Below, in pieces: positions 17,043 to 26,889 of a DNA stretch of 34,235 nucleotides; position 1 is the stretch's first letter; each line of letters opens with the position of its first letter. This DNA is from Flavobacteriia bacterium (GTDB lineage: Bacteria > Bacteroidota > Bacteroidia > Flavobacteriales > Flavobacteriaceae). Position numbers and translations under genes: made by a program. Under the pieces are notes generated by a model, which was given only the letters and a program-made list of their open reading frames with translations, did not search any database and was not told the origin of the DNA. Location of the stretch: contig JAHBAN010000253.1 of the NCBI GenBank assembly GCA_018500075.1, forward strand, positions 1-34,235, written 5' to 3'.

Positions 17043-17067
17043 AGGGGCGGCGTGCTGCGCCGCCCTT
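17043..17067 (+). terminator. Intercistronic hairpin between smoE and smoF
   Basis: GGGCGGCG (17045-17052) pairs with CGCCGCCC (17058-17065) around a five-base loop, 18 bases after the smoE stop. Two outer pairs extend it. There is no T tract after the stem, so it is more likely an mRNA-stabilising or attenuating hairpin than a full terminator, letting smoE message outnumber the distal genes. Confidence 0.55.
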
Positions 17068-17146
17068 AGACCGCCCCCCCCATTATTCAAAATATGTTAT
17101 CAATGATCTGAGGCGGCCTCAGTCCGCGAACAGAGGAGATATGCCC

Positions 17147-18013
17147 ATGGCAACTCATCACTCCCGATCAGCGGCGCGCCTTATGATGGCTCCGGCGGTG
17201 GTATTGCTTCTTGGGTGGATGCTCGTCCCCCTGACCATGACGCTTTATTTTTCGTTTAAGAAGTATTTGCCCTTACGGGGCGGCGACCTCGGCTGGGTCG
17301 GCTTTGACAATTACGTGCGCTTTGTCAGTTCGAGCGCGTTTTGGCCCTCGGTCTTGACGACATTGACGATTGTGGGCGGGGTTCTGCTCATCACGATCCT
17401 GTTTGGCGTGTTGCTGGCCATTTTGCTCAACCAGCCGATGTGGGGGCAGGGCTTTGTGCGCATTCTGGTGATTGCGCCCTTCTTTGTCATGCCGACGGTT
17501 TCGGCGCTGGTTTGGAAGAATATGTTTATGGACCCCAACTATGGCCTGCTGGCGTATCTTTGGGAGTTTTTTGGTGCGCAGCCTGTCGAGTGGCTGAGTC
17601 AGGCTTCGCTTCCTTCGATTGTGATGATCGTGTCCTGGCAATGGCTGCCGTTTGCCACGCTTATTCTGCTCACGGCGATCCAGTCGCTGGACAGCGAGCA
17701 GCTTGAGGCCGCCGAGATGGATGGCGCGCCGGCGCACAAGCGCTTTGCCTTTATCACCCTGCCCCATCTGGGGCGCGCGATCACGGTTGTGATCCTGATC
17801 CAGACGATTTTTCTGCTCTCTATCTTTGCCGAAATCTTTGTCACCACCGGCGGCGCCTTTGGCACCAAGACCCTGACCTATCTTATTTTCCAGCGCGTGC
17901 TGGAGAGCCAGAATGTCGGGCTTGGCTCGGCGGGGGGCGTCTATGCAATCATTCTGGCCAATATCATTGCCATCTTCCTGATGCGCATTGTTGGCAAGAA
18001 CTTGGACAAATAA
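17147..18013 (+). CDS. smoF: Polyol ABC transporter, inner-membrane permease 1
   Basis: One of two MalF/MalG-type permease subunits forming the membrane channel. I choose the ATG at 17147 (288 residues, MATHHSRSAARLMM) because AGGAG at 17134-17138 is eight bases away; the ATG at 17141 is only two bases from it. Six membrane segments are visible, the first at about residues 13-33 (PAVVLLLGWMLVPL). The ATPase-contact EAA loop reads EAAEMDGAPAHKRFAFITLP near residues 187-206. It follows smoE by 120 bases and precedes smoG by ten. Confidence 0.92.
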   Translation: MATHHSRSAARLMMAPAVVLLLGWMLVPLTMTLYFSFKKYLPLRGGDLGWVGFDNYVRFVSSSAFWPSVLTTLTIVGGVLLITILFGVLLAILLNQPMWGQGFVRILVIAPFFVMPTVSALVWKNMFMDPNYGLLAYLWEFFGAQPVEWLSQASLPSIVMIVSWQWLPFATLILLTAIQSLDSEQLEAAEMDGAPAHKRFAFITLPHLGRAITVVILIQTIFLLSIFAEIFVTTGGAFGTKTLTYLIFQRVLESQNVGLGSAGGVYAIILANIIAIFLMRIVGKNLDK

Positions 18014-18023
18014 GGAGCGGACC

Positions 18024-18854
18024 ATGGCACGCGCAGTCACGCAGCAACGCAAGATCATAAACACAGTTCTCGCTTGGGCGGTGGGCCTGCTGATCTTCTT
18101 TCCGATCCTCTGGACCATTCTTACCAGCTTCAAGACCGAGGCGCAGGCGATCGCCGATCCGCCCCTTTTTCTGGGGTTTGACTGGACGCTTGAGAACTAT
18201 GCCGCCGTTATGGAGCGCTCAAACTACAGCCGCTTTTTGTGGAATTCGATCATTATTGCCGGTGGCTCCACGCTGCTCGGAATCCTGATTGCGGTGCCGG
18301 CGGCCTGGTCGATGGCTTTTGTTCCGTCAAAGCGCACCAAGGATATTCTGCTCTGGATGCTCTCAACCAAGATGCTCCCGGCTGTGGGGGTGCTCTATCC
18401 GATCTATCTGATCTGTATCCAGTTCGGCATTCTGGACAGCAAGATCGCTTTGGTGATCATCCTTATGTTGATCAACCTGCCGATCATTGTCTGGATGCTT
18501 TACACCTACTTCAAGGAGATCCCCGGAGAGATCCTTGAGGCGGCGCGGATGGATGGGGCCAGCCTCAAGGAAGAGGTGCTCTATGTGCTCACGCCGATGG
18601 CCATTCCCGGCATTGCCTCGACGGTTTTGCTGAATGTCATTCTGGCGTGGAACGAGGCCTTCTGGACGCTCAATCTGACGGCGGCCAAAGCGGCGCCTCT
18701 GACGGCCTTTATCGCCAGCTATTCAAGCCCGGAGGGGCTGTTTTATGCCAAGCTCAGTGCGGCCTCGACCATGGCCATTGCGCCAATTCTCATCCTCGGC
18801 TGGTTCAGCCAGAAACAACTCGTCAGCGGCCTCACCTTTGGCGCTGTGAAATAA
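18024..18854 (+). CDS. smoG: Polyol ABC transporter, inner-membrane permease 2
   Basis: Second permease subunit, of the MalG type, 276 residues. The ATG at 18024 follows AAGGAG (18012-18017), which overlaps the smoF stop. The sequence has a hydrophobic N-terminal segment (residues about 15-35), further membrane helices, and the EAA loop EAARMDGASLKEEVLYVLTP near residues 172-191. LAWNEAFWTLNLT near residue 205 is characteristic of this permease class. The gene is 15 bases upstream of smoK, so translation of the transporter subunits is closely linked. Confidence 0.92.
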   Translation: MARAVTQQRKIINTVLAWAVGLLIFFPILWTILTSFKTEAQAIADPPLFLGFDWTLENYAAVMERSNYSRFLWNSIIIAGGSTLLGILIAVPAAWSMAFVPSKRTKDILLWMLSTKMLPAVGVLYPIYLICIQFGILDSKIALVIILMLINLPIIVWMLYTYFKEIPGEILEAARMDGASLKEEVLYVLTPMAIPGIASTVLLNVILAWNEAFWTLNLTAAKAAPLTAFIASYSSPEGLFYAKLSAASTMAIAPILILGWFSQKQLVSGLTFGAVK

Positions 18855-18869
18855 GGAAGGACCAGACCT

Positions 18870-19874
<1,005 letters not shown>

Positions 19875-19975
19875 CGGCGTGGCTTTTGGGCGTGCGGTGA
19901 TCAGTGGGGCGGTTTTCTGGCCCTGTGTGCGGGCGCTTTTGGAGCGCGCAAAAACCTGATTATGGACGGTGACGA

Positions 19976-21493
19976 ATGACTGAGCTGATCAAACTTTCCG
20001 ATGCAACCTTGGGACAGCTCCAGGTTGCGCATCCGCGCTATGACCGTGGGGCCTTGACGCCCGGTATCGTGCATATCGGGGTGGGCAATTTTCACCGCGC
20101 CCATCAGGCGTGGTATCTTCACCGCTTGATGCAGGACGGGCTTGCGCATGATTGGGCGATCATTGGCGCGGGCGTGCGCCCCTATGACAGGGCGATGCGC
20201 GAAAAGCTTCTGGCGCAGGACTGCCTGACCACGCTTATCAAGCTTGATCCGGCCGAAACATCGGCCGAGATTGTTGGCTCGATGATTGACTATCTGCCGA
20301 TTGAGGAGGGCAATGGCGCGTTGATTGCCCAGATGGCGGATCGGGCCATTCGCATTGTCGCGCTGACTGTGACGGAGAGCGGCTATTTCATCGACCCTGT
20401 GACCAAGGGCTTTGACGCCAGCCACGCCGATATCCGGCATGATGCGGAAAACCCCATGACACCGCGCACCGCCTTTGGCGCGATGGTGGCTGCGCTCAAG
20501 CGGCGCCGCGCGGCAGGGCTGGGGGCGTTTACAGCCCTGAGCTGTGATAACTTGCAAGGCAATGGCGATATCTTGCGCCAGACGGTTGTGTCGCTGGCGC
20601 GTTTGTCGGACCCTGCGCTGGCGGACTGGATTGCGCAGGCTGTGAGCTTTCCCAATTCGATGGTGGATTGTATTGCGCCTGTGACGGGGCCGAGCGAGCT
20701 GGCCTTGGTGCAAGAGTTCGGTCTAGAGGATGCGGTGCCTGTCACGCATGAGGCCTATCGCCAGTGGGTGATTGAAGACGCGTTCTGCGCCGGGCGCCCT
20801 GACTGGGACAAGATCGGCGCGACCTTCTCTGACCATGTGCATCTATACGAGGCGATGAAGATCCGCGTTTTGAACGCGGGCCATCAGGTCCTTGCCAATG
20901 TGGGCGAGATACTGGGGATCGAAACAATCTCCGGCTGTATGGCGCATCCGTTGATTGCGGGGATGTTTCGCAAGGTTCAGGCCGAAGAAATCACCCAGAC
21001 GGTTGCGCCTGTGCCCGGAGTGACGCCAGCGGATTATCTGAGCCTGATTGAAACACGGTTTGCCAATCCGCGCATTGTTGATACCACGCGGCGGGTGGCC
21101 TTTGACGGATCGGCCCGTCATACCGGGTTTGTGCTGCCTATTCTGGGTGATCAGCTCGCGCGGGGCGGCTCTGTGTCGGGGCTTGCGCTGGTTGAGGCGC
21201 TCTGGGCGCGGATGTGTGCGGCGACGCGCGAAGACGGCAGCGAGATTGCAGCGAACGATCCGCAGTGGAACAGTTTGACCGAGGCGGCCCAAGCGGCCAA
21301 AACCCAGCCGGGCGCGTGGTTGGCCCAGAAGAGTCTTTACGGAGATTTGGCCGCTGCTGCGCCCTTTGCAGAGGCCTTTGAGCAGTGGCTTGGCCTGATT
21401 TGGCGGGAGGGCTGTGAAGCGGCTTTGCGCGCCTATGTGGCCGAGGGCGCTGCGAGGTCTGACGCGACGCGCAGCCTATCATCCGGCCGGTGA
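19976..21493 (+). CDS. mtlK: Mannitol 2-dehydrogenase
   Basis: Oxidises D-mannitol to D-fructose with NAD+ in the cytoplasm; a long-chain polyol dehydrogenase. The 505-residue protein has the N-terminal nucleotide-binding region (IVHIGVGNFHRAHQAWYL) and the family catalytic signature KIRVLNAGH with K295, N300 and H303. These are the same residue numbers as I recall for the Pseudomonas fluorescens mannitol dehydrogenase. The D-type cofactor motif and the TESGYF segment also fit. It follows the transporter genes and its product is the substrate of the fructokinase upstream. Related enzymes act on arabinitol or fructuronate; the context favours mannitol. Confidence 0.93.
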   Translation: MTELIKLSDATLGQLQVAHPRYDRGALTPGIVHIGVGNFHRAHQAWYLHRLMQDGLAHDWAIIGAGVRPYDRAMREKLLAQDCLTTLIKLDPAETSAEIVGSMIDYLPIEEGNGALIAQMADRAIRIVALTVTESGYFIDPVTKGFDASHADIRHDAENPMTPRTAFGAMVAALKRRRAAGLGAFTALSCDNLQGNGDILRQTVVSLARLSDPALADWIAQAVSFPNSMVDCIAPVTGPSELALVQEFGLEDAVPVTHEAYRQWVIEDAFCAGRPDWDKIGATFSDHVHLYEAMKIRVLNAGHQVLANVGEILGIETISGCMAHPLIAGMFRKVQAEEITQTVAPVPGVTPADYLSLIETRFANPRIVDTTRRVAFDGSARHTGFVLPILGDQLARGGSVSGLALVEALWARMCAATREDGSEIAANDPQWNSLTEAAQAAKTQPGAWLAQKSLYGDLAAAAPFAEAFEQWLGLIWREGCEAALRAYVAEGAARSDATRSLSSGR

Positions 21494-21588
21494 GCGGCGT
21501 TTGAGGCGAGACATTTGCCGCAGATACACGGGCGCGCGGGCGGCTTGGAGAGCCGTGGGGCGACGGCATCTGCTCGCGGCGCGCCAGA

Positions 21589-23862
21589 TCAACGGGCCTG
21601 CTGCGCCGTCTTGGGCGGCAGGGCGTCATTTGAGGCGTTCAGGGCGCCAGCAAGCGAGGACAATGTGACCGCCTCCTGATTGATATTGACGCCCGAGGCC
21701 TGAACAATCTGCGCCATATGGGAGTTTTCACGCACGAGCTGGCCCATTTTTTCCACAATGGTTTGGACTTTGGCGAGGTTGATCGACTGGCTTTCGCAGT
21801 TGCCGTCAATATCTTTCACATATTGCGAGATCGACTCAAGCTCATCCACCATTGCATTAAAGCTCACGGCACTGGCCTCAACAAGATCATAGCCGCGCTT
21901 GGTATTGTCGGTCGATTCTTTGATGAGATTGTGAATTTCCCGCGCCGATTTGGCACTTTTTTCGGCCAGACCGCGCACCTCGGCCGCAACAACAGAGAAA
22001 CCCTGCCCCGCCACCCCGGCGCGCGCCGCTTCCACGCTTGCGTTGATGGCAAGGAGGTTGGTCTGGAAGGCGAGATCGTCGATGATTTCGGTGGCGGCAC
22101 CGACTTTTTCAGAGGAGAGCAGAACCAGTTTCATCGCGGCGGAGGCGTTTGTGAGCTGCTCGTCGTTATGATGCACGGCCGAAATCGTATGCTGCATCTT
22201 GCCATGTGCCTGCTTGGCGACATTTGCGGTTTCGCTCACCGAATGGCCGAGATTTTCTACCGATTTGTCAACGCGTTCCAGCTGATCGAGCTGGTTCACG
22301 CTGCGCTCGGCGAAAGACCCTGTGCCCGAGTTGACCCGCTTTGCGCAAAGCTCGATCCGGTGGGCAGAGGCGTTCAACTGCGAGTATGTCTTGTCCATCA
22401 AGACAAAAGCATTGGTCATATCCTTGCGCAAAACTTCGTATTTTGGCGGAAAACTGTCCTGAAACGTCCAGCTCAAGTTGCCGTTGCTTAAGTGTTCGAT
22501 CGCTTCTGTCAGCTGCGCGACAACGAATTTCTCCTGATCGGAAAGTTCCCGTTCGCGCCGGTCGCGCTCGGCTGCGAGTGTGAGCTTGGCGCGCATATCT
22601 TCAAGTGCGCGCGCGATGACGCCGTATTCTTCCTGATGATCTGTAAAGGGCACGACCGTGGCCAATTCGCCGTTGGAGATTTGTTGAATGGATGTCCTGA
22701 GCTTGTCCAAAGGCGAGGTCAGAAGGCGGGCCATGAAAATGCATATGATAGCAACCCCCAACAGCACCACTGACACGCCGACGACGATTTTTGTGCGCAG
22801 GGCGTTCAGCGGCGCCAAGATTTCTTCGCGCGCCGAGCTAACTTGGAGCAGCCAGGTATGGCCCAACCGCTTGAAGGGCTGGACGCTGACAAACCGGTCT
22901 CTATCCTCGATATGCGTGATCAGCTCTTGCGCACCGTCAAAGGCGGCATGATGGGCGGGTGTCAGAGCGTAGGGGAGCAGAATTTGGGCGCTCTCGTCTG
23001 ATTGCATCGGGCTGCGGGTGCGCCCGTCCTGACCGAGAAGCAGCATTTCGCCTGTCTTGCCCAGATCAGCGCCCATTTCCATGATGGAGGCGAGCGGCTG
23101 GGACGGGATTTGGAACGCCAGCACGCCGGCTTTTTTGCCGCTGATGTCATAGATCGGGCTGGCAATAAAGGCGGCAGGATCTCCGGCCGAGGGCGCGTAA
23201 TTTTCAAAATCCTGTAAAACGATGTCTCCCTGATCGACCTTTAGCGCCTGCTCAAAAGCGGCTCCGAGAGAGGAGGTTGCATAGGGTCCGTCCCGCAGGT
23301 TTGTGGCGAAATCATTCTCTTTAAAAACCGAATAAATAATATCACCTTCCATGGAAATCAGGAAAATATCGTAATAACCGCCCTTTTGAAGGATCGATAA
23401 GAAGAACGGGTGGTATCGCTCGTGAACCCGGTGATAGCCGACTGTGCCGTCTGCGCGGGTCAGGTTGTGACGCTCTCCCACGGGATATGGATTGTTTGTG
23501 ATATAGGCGTCTTGCAGGCCGCTGCGCCTTTTGCTGCCGTAGTCGCGCCAAGCCGTTTCGATCCGGTAAATTGCGCTGAGCGTCGTCGGGTTCTGCGCCT
23601 GGGATGTCAGATCATGTTCTTGCATTTTGAACCAAAGTGAAAGCGATGTCGCCCGCCCGCTCAAAGAGGCTTCAAAGGCGCGCGCAACGTCCATCAAAAT
23701 CACCTGACGCGAGGATTGGAACGACAGAACGCCAACCAGCAATGCCACGGCAACAAGCATGGGCAACACGAGCGCCTGAAGCTTTAGGCCGAGGGGCATA
23801 CGCGCCCAAAGCCTGACTTTTTGAGCGGGCTTTTGCGAGCGTTTGGAAACTGGGTTGGTCAT
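21589..23862 (-). CDS. Methyl-accepting chemotaxis protein with large periplasmic sensor
   Basis: Transmembrane chemoreceptor of 757 residues on the minus strand, divergent from the che operon. It has membrane segments at about 29-48 and 358-380. A roughly 310-residue periplasmic domain of double-Cache type lies between them (features such as YYDIFLISMEGDIIYSV and GEMLLLGQDGRTRSP). A HAMP domain follows, then a second HAMP-like stretch near 460-510 (LTEAIEHLSNGNLSW), and the signalling domain from about 530. The hairpin tip reads NASVEAARAGVAGQGF: the usual glutamate and arginine of AGExGRGF are V617 and Q620. The C terminus (TAQQAR) carries no CheR-binding pentapeptide. It converges with mtlK, and the 95 bases between them contain only weak hairpins. 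The ligand is unknown. Confidence 0.93.
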   Translation of the reverse strand: MTNPVSKRSQKPAQKVRLWARMPLGLKLQALVLPMLVAVALLVGVLSFQSSRQVILMDVARAFEASLSGRATSLSLWFKMQEHDLTSQAQNPTTLSAIYRIETAWRDYGSKRRSGLQDAYITNNPYPVGERHNLTRADGTVGYHRVHERYHPFFLSILQKGGYYDIFLISMEGDIIYSVFKENDFATNLRDGPYATSSLGAAFEQALKVDQGDIVLQDFENYAPSAGDPAAFIASPIYDISGKKAGVLAFQIPSQPLASIMEMGADLGKTGEMLLLGQDGRTRSPMQSDESAQILLPYALTPAHHAAFDGAQELITHIEDRDRFVSVQPFKRLGHTWLLQVSSAREEILAPLNALRTKIVVGVSVVLLGVAIICIFMARLLTSPLDKLRTSIQQISNGELATVVPFTDHQEEYGVIARALEDMRAKLTLAAERDRRERELSDQEKFVVAQLTEAIEHLSNGNLSWTFQDSFPPKYEVLRKDMTNAFVLMDKTYSQLNASAHRIELCAKRVNSGTGSFAERSVNQLDQLERVDKSVENLGHSVSETANVAKQAHGKMQHTISAVHHNDEQLTNASAAMKLVLLSSEKVGAATEIIDDLAFQTNLLAINASVEAARAGVAGQGFSVVAAEVRGLAEKSAKSAREIHNLIKESTDNTKRGYDLVEASAVSFNAMVDELESISQYVKDIDGNCESQSINLAKVQTIVEKMGQLVRENSHMAQIVQASGVNINQEAVTLSSLAGALNASNDALPPKTAQQAR

Positions 23863-24039
23863 TATGTGAACTCGTCTGCAGCGCTAAGGATCGCCTTTAA
23901 CGATACGAACCACTTCCTAATTTCGAGTTAAGCCTGTCCGGCAAAATCCCCTCCGATCTCTCTGTGCGACCTAACTCTTTATTAAGGCCTATCCCCTAGC
24001 GTCACAGGAGTCTGAAACGCCGTGAGGGAATTCCGAATC
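23863..24039. other. Divergent intergenic region between the MCP and the che operon
   Basis: This short AT-richer region must hold the promoters for the minus-strand receptor and the plus-strand che operon. I see TTAA half-sites at 23897, 23928 and 23982 that could belong to a CtrA-type regulator, but none forms a full TTAA-N7-TTAA site. No clear sigma-28 or sigma-54 promoter is visible. Confidence 0.35.
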
Positions 24040-24342
24040 ATGTCAGAGATAGCCCAAGACGATCCGCCGGTGAGCGTGCCTTTGCCTGAAAAGCTCGACT
24101 ATGCCGCGTGTTGTGAACTCTGCGAGCGCCTCGGTGCGCAGACTGATGCTGGCCTGAGCATTGACGCAAGTCTTGTGTCATTTTTGAGCGCTCGGGCGGT
24201 TGAAATTTTGCTCGTTGCGCAGGCGCGCTGCGCAGAAAGCGGGCTGTCTTTTTTTGTATCGGATCCATCGGCGAGCTTTATTTCGAGCTTGGCCGCATTG
24301 GGGCTGGATCACAACGACCTAAAATTTGAGGGGGAAACATGA
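24040..24342 (+). CDS. STAS-domain protein of the che operon
   Basis: A 100-residue protein that is essentially one STAS (anti-sigma-antagonist-like) domain. The segment LSIDASLVSFLSARAVEILLVA aligns with the STAS core in which phosphoserine normally sits in a DSxG loop; here the loop reads LSARA, so the aspartate and phosphorylatable serine are replaced. It may therefore be a constitutive binding partner rather than a phospho-switch. The ATG at 24040 has GAGGGA ten bases upstream; an upstream GTG at 24022 behind AGGAG is possible. It overlaps cheY by four bases (ATGA), so it is coupled to the chemotaxis genes. Its role there is not known to me. Confidence 0.75.
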   Translation: MSEIAQDDPPVSVPLPEKLDYAACCELCERLGAQTDAGLSIDASLVSFLSARAVEILLVAQARCAESGLSFFVSDPSASFISSLAALGLDHNDLKFEGET

Positions 24343-24704
24343 AACGCAAAGTTCTGGCGATTGACGATTCTCGAACCATGCGTGGAATGCTCAGCGCGGC
24401 GCTGACAGCGGCGGGGTTTGATGTTGACTTGGCGGAAGACGGAATTGAGGGGCTAGAAGCGCTTGACCGTTCACGCCCCGATCTGGTGATCACCGATATC
24501 AATATGCCGCGCCTCGACGGCTTTGGCCTGATCGAGGGCGCGCGACAACGCGAAAACTGCACCGGGCTGCCCATTCTGGTGCTGAGCACAGAGAGCGGCG
24601 AGTCCATGAAGCAACGTGCGCGTCAGGCCGGCGCAACCGGCTGGATTGTCAAACCCTTTGATGAAGAGAAGCTGGTTCAAGTTATCAACCGGCTGATTGC
24701 TTAA
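24339..24704 (+). CDS. cheY: Chemotaxis response regulator CheY (first copy)
   Basis: Single-domain receiver of 121 residues that would carry phosphate from CheA to the flagellar motor or act as phosphate sink. The acidic pair D9/D10 (LAIDDS), phospho-acceptor D53 (VITDINMP), switch residue S83 (LVLSTES) and K105 (VKPFD) are all present. There is no output domain. It overlaps the STAS gene by four bases and is followed ten bases later by cheA. The LSTES motif and proximity to cheA make it the probable direct partner of this CheA. Confidence 0.93.
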   Translation: MKRKVLAIDDSRTMRGMLSAALTAAGFDVDLAEDGIEGLEALDRSRPDLVITDINMPRLDGFGLIEGARQRENCTGLPILVLSTESGESMKQRARQAGATGWIVKPFDEEKLVQVINRLIA

Positions 24705-24714
24705 GGAGCCAAAG

Positions 24715-26889
24715 ATGAGCGAATTGAGCGAAATGTTTTTTCAGGAATGCGACGAGCTTTTGGAAGGGCTTGTCAAAAGTCTCGGGGAAATTGAAAGCGG
24801 TTCGGCGGATGACGAAACCGTAAACAGTATGTTCAGGGCTGTGCATTCTATCAAGGGCGGTGCGGGTGCGTTCGGGTTGACGGCGGTTGTTTCGTTTGCG
24901 CACGTGTTTGAAAATGTGCTGGATGATGTCCGCTCAAAGAAGCTCGCGATTGACGATAATGTTGTGGCGCTTTTCTTCATGGCGAGCGATCAGTTAACCG
25001 ACCTGATAGACGCCTGTAAATCGGATGGCGAGGCCGCGGCGGAGGCCAATGAAAAGCTTGTTGAGGAGCTGAGCGATTTGCACAGCTCGGTGAACAGGGA
25101 TGTTGCGCCAGAGCTTGAAGAGGAGATCAGCTTTCAGCCGATGGCGCTGGATCTTGGCCTTGATCTGGCCGAGCCAAACGCCGGGCCGGCCGAGGGGCAA
25201 AAGGAATTCGAGATCACCTTTGCACCCAGGCTTGCACTTTATGAAGCCGGGCACGAGCCTGCGCTTCTGATCAGAACATTGCAAGACATGGGAGAGCTTT
25301 CGGTCACGGCAGATCTGTCGTCTGTTGGCACCGCGTCACTTGATGCGAACGCCGAGGCGTGGATTGTCTGGCATCTTCATTTGAAGCCGGATGCCGGCGT
25401 GGACGAAAGCACCATTCGAGAGGTGTTTGAATTTGTTGAGGGGCTGTGCCGGCTGGATATAGAGACGAGCGACACGGCGGCTTTTTCCGGCGCATTGCCA
25501 GATATGGAGGCGCTTTCGGGCCTGCCTGACCTGCCGCCCGCCGTGCTGCCGGGTCTTGAGGCCGCTCCGGAAGCCGCTGCCGAAACACCGCAGCCGCCCC
25601 AGAGCGAGCTGCAAAGCAGCGCCCAGATCAAGAAAAAAGCAGCCCCCGTGAACAATACAATCCGTGTGGATCTGGAGAGGGTTGACCGGCTGATCAACCT
25701 CGTTGGCGAGCTGGTGATCTCCGAGGCCATGCTGCGCCAGTCTATGAGTGGCACAGACCATGAGCGTCGAAACTCTGTTGACGATGCGATGAGCCAGTTG
25801 CGCCAATTGTCGGGGATGCTTCAGGAAGGCGTTATGGCCATTCGCGCCCAGCCGGTGCGCGGGCTGTTCCAGAGAATGTCGCGGATTGTTCGTGAAACAG
25901 CGAAGGAAGCGGGGAAGTCGGCCCAGCTTGTGACCATTGGTGACTCAACGGAAGTCGACAAGACAGTGACCGAACGTCTTGTCGAGCCGCTGACACATAT
26001 GATCAGAAATGCTGTGGATCATGGGCTTGAAGCGCCCGAGGCGCGGCTCGCGGCGGGCAAGCCCGAAAAAGGATTTGTCACGCTTGAGGCGATGCATCGT
26101 TCGGGGCGCGTGATTATCACTTTGAGCGACGATGGCGCCGGCATCAACCGCCCCAAAGTCCGCGCGATCGCCGAGAGCAAGGATCTGGTGCGCCCCGGTG
26201 AAGACCTGAGTGATGCGGATATCGACAATCTATTGTTTCGCCCCGGATTTTCGACCGCCACCGAGGTTTCAAATCTTTCGGGGCGCGGAGTGGGCATGGA
26301 CGTTGTGCGCAACGAAATCCAGTCTCTCGGGGGGCGCGTCAGCATCAGTTCGACACCGGGCGTCGGCACCAAAATGACGATCTCGCTGCCGTTAACACTT
26401 GCGGTTCTCGAGGGCATGGTTGTGATTGTTGAAGGCGAGGCTCTTGTTGTGCCGACCTTGGCGCTGCGCGAGACCTTGCAGCCCGGTCAGGCGCAGATCC
26501 ATGAATTTTGCGAGAATGACCGTGCGCTCTCCATCAATGGCCAGCTCATTCCGGTGTCAGACCTTGGATCGGCTTTGGGCTATCGCAAACATCTGACCGA
26601 TCTGAGCAAACAGGTTTTGCTGATGATTGAAGGCGACGCCGGACAGCGCGCGGCGATTGCTGTCGATAAGATCGTCGATCAGCGCGAAGTCGTCATTAAG
26701 GGGCTTGAGCAGAACTATATGAGCATTCCGGGTATTTCGGCCGCAACGATTTTGGGGGACGGCAACATCGCCTTGATTGTGGACACCGACCAAATGTTTT
26801 CAACCCAAGCCCCGGAGGCAAGCGAGCTGTCTGTTTCCTCCGGACCCCGACGTCATTACGACAATGCAGGAACTGAACATCATGTCTGA
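24715..26889 (+). CDS. cheA: Chemotaxis histidine kinase CheA
   Basis: Kinase that autophosphorylates on an HPt histidine and passes phosphate to CheY. The ATG at 24715, behind AAGGAG, gives 724 residues. Domains in order: P1/HPt (1-105) with phosphorylation site H44 in RAVHSIKGGAGAFG; an acidic linker and a P2-like segment (about 158-260); P3 dimerisation (about 315-380); the P4 ATPase with N-box RNAVDHGLE (N432), G1 DDGAGIN and G2 GRGVGMDVV; and P5, the CheW-like regulatory domain, from about 570. All catalytic motifs are intact. The last eight bases overlap cheW. Context and completeness indicate the central kinase of this signalling cluster. Confidence 0.96.
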   Translation: MSELSEMFFQECDELLEGLVKSLGEIESGSADDETVNSMFRAVHSIKGGAGAFGLTAVVSFAHVFENVLDDVRSKKLAIDDNVVALFFMASDQLTDLIDACKSDGEAAAEANEKLVEELSDLHSSVNRDVAPELEEEISFQPMALDLGLDLAEPNAGPAEGQKEFEITFAPRLALYEAGHEPALLIRTLQDMGELSVTADLSSVGTASLDANAEAWIVWHLHLKPDAGVDESTIREVFEFVEGLCRLDIETSDTAAFSGALPDMEALSGLPDLPPAVLPGLEAAPEAAAETPQPPQSELQSSAQIKKKAAPVNNTIRVDLERVDRLINLVGELVISEAMLRQSMSGTDHERRNSVDDAMSQLRQLSGMLQEGVMAIRAQPVRGLFQRMSRIVRETAKEAGKSAQLVTIGDSTEVDKTVTERLVEPLTHMIRNAVDHGLEAPEARLAAGKPEKGFVTLEAMHRSGRVIITLSDDGAGINRPKVRAIAESKDLVRPGEDLSDADIDNLLFRPGFSTATEVSNLSGRGVGMDVVRNEIQSLGGRVSISSTPGVGTKMTISLPLTLAVLEGMVVIVEGEALVVPTLALRETLQPGQAQIHEFCENDRALSINGQLIPVSDLGSALGYRKHLTDLSKQVLLMIEGDAGQRAAIAVDKIVDQREVVIKGLEQNYMSIPGISAATILGDGNIALIVDTDQMFSTQAPEASELSVSSGPRRHYDNAGTEHHV

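Noticed and set aside
23897..23985. CtrA binding sites in the divergent che intergenic region
   Set aside because: Only isolated TTAA half-sites occur; none has the second half at the right spacing.
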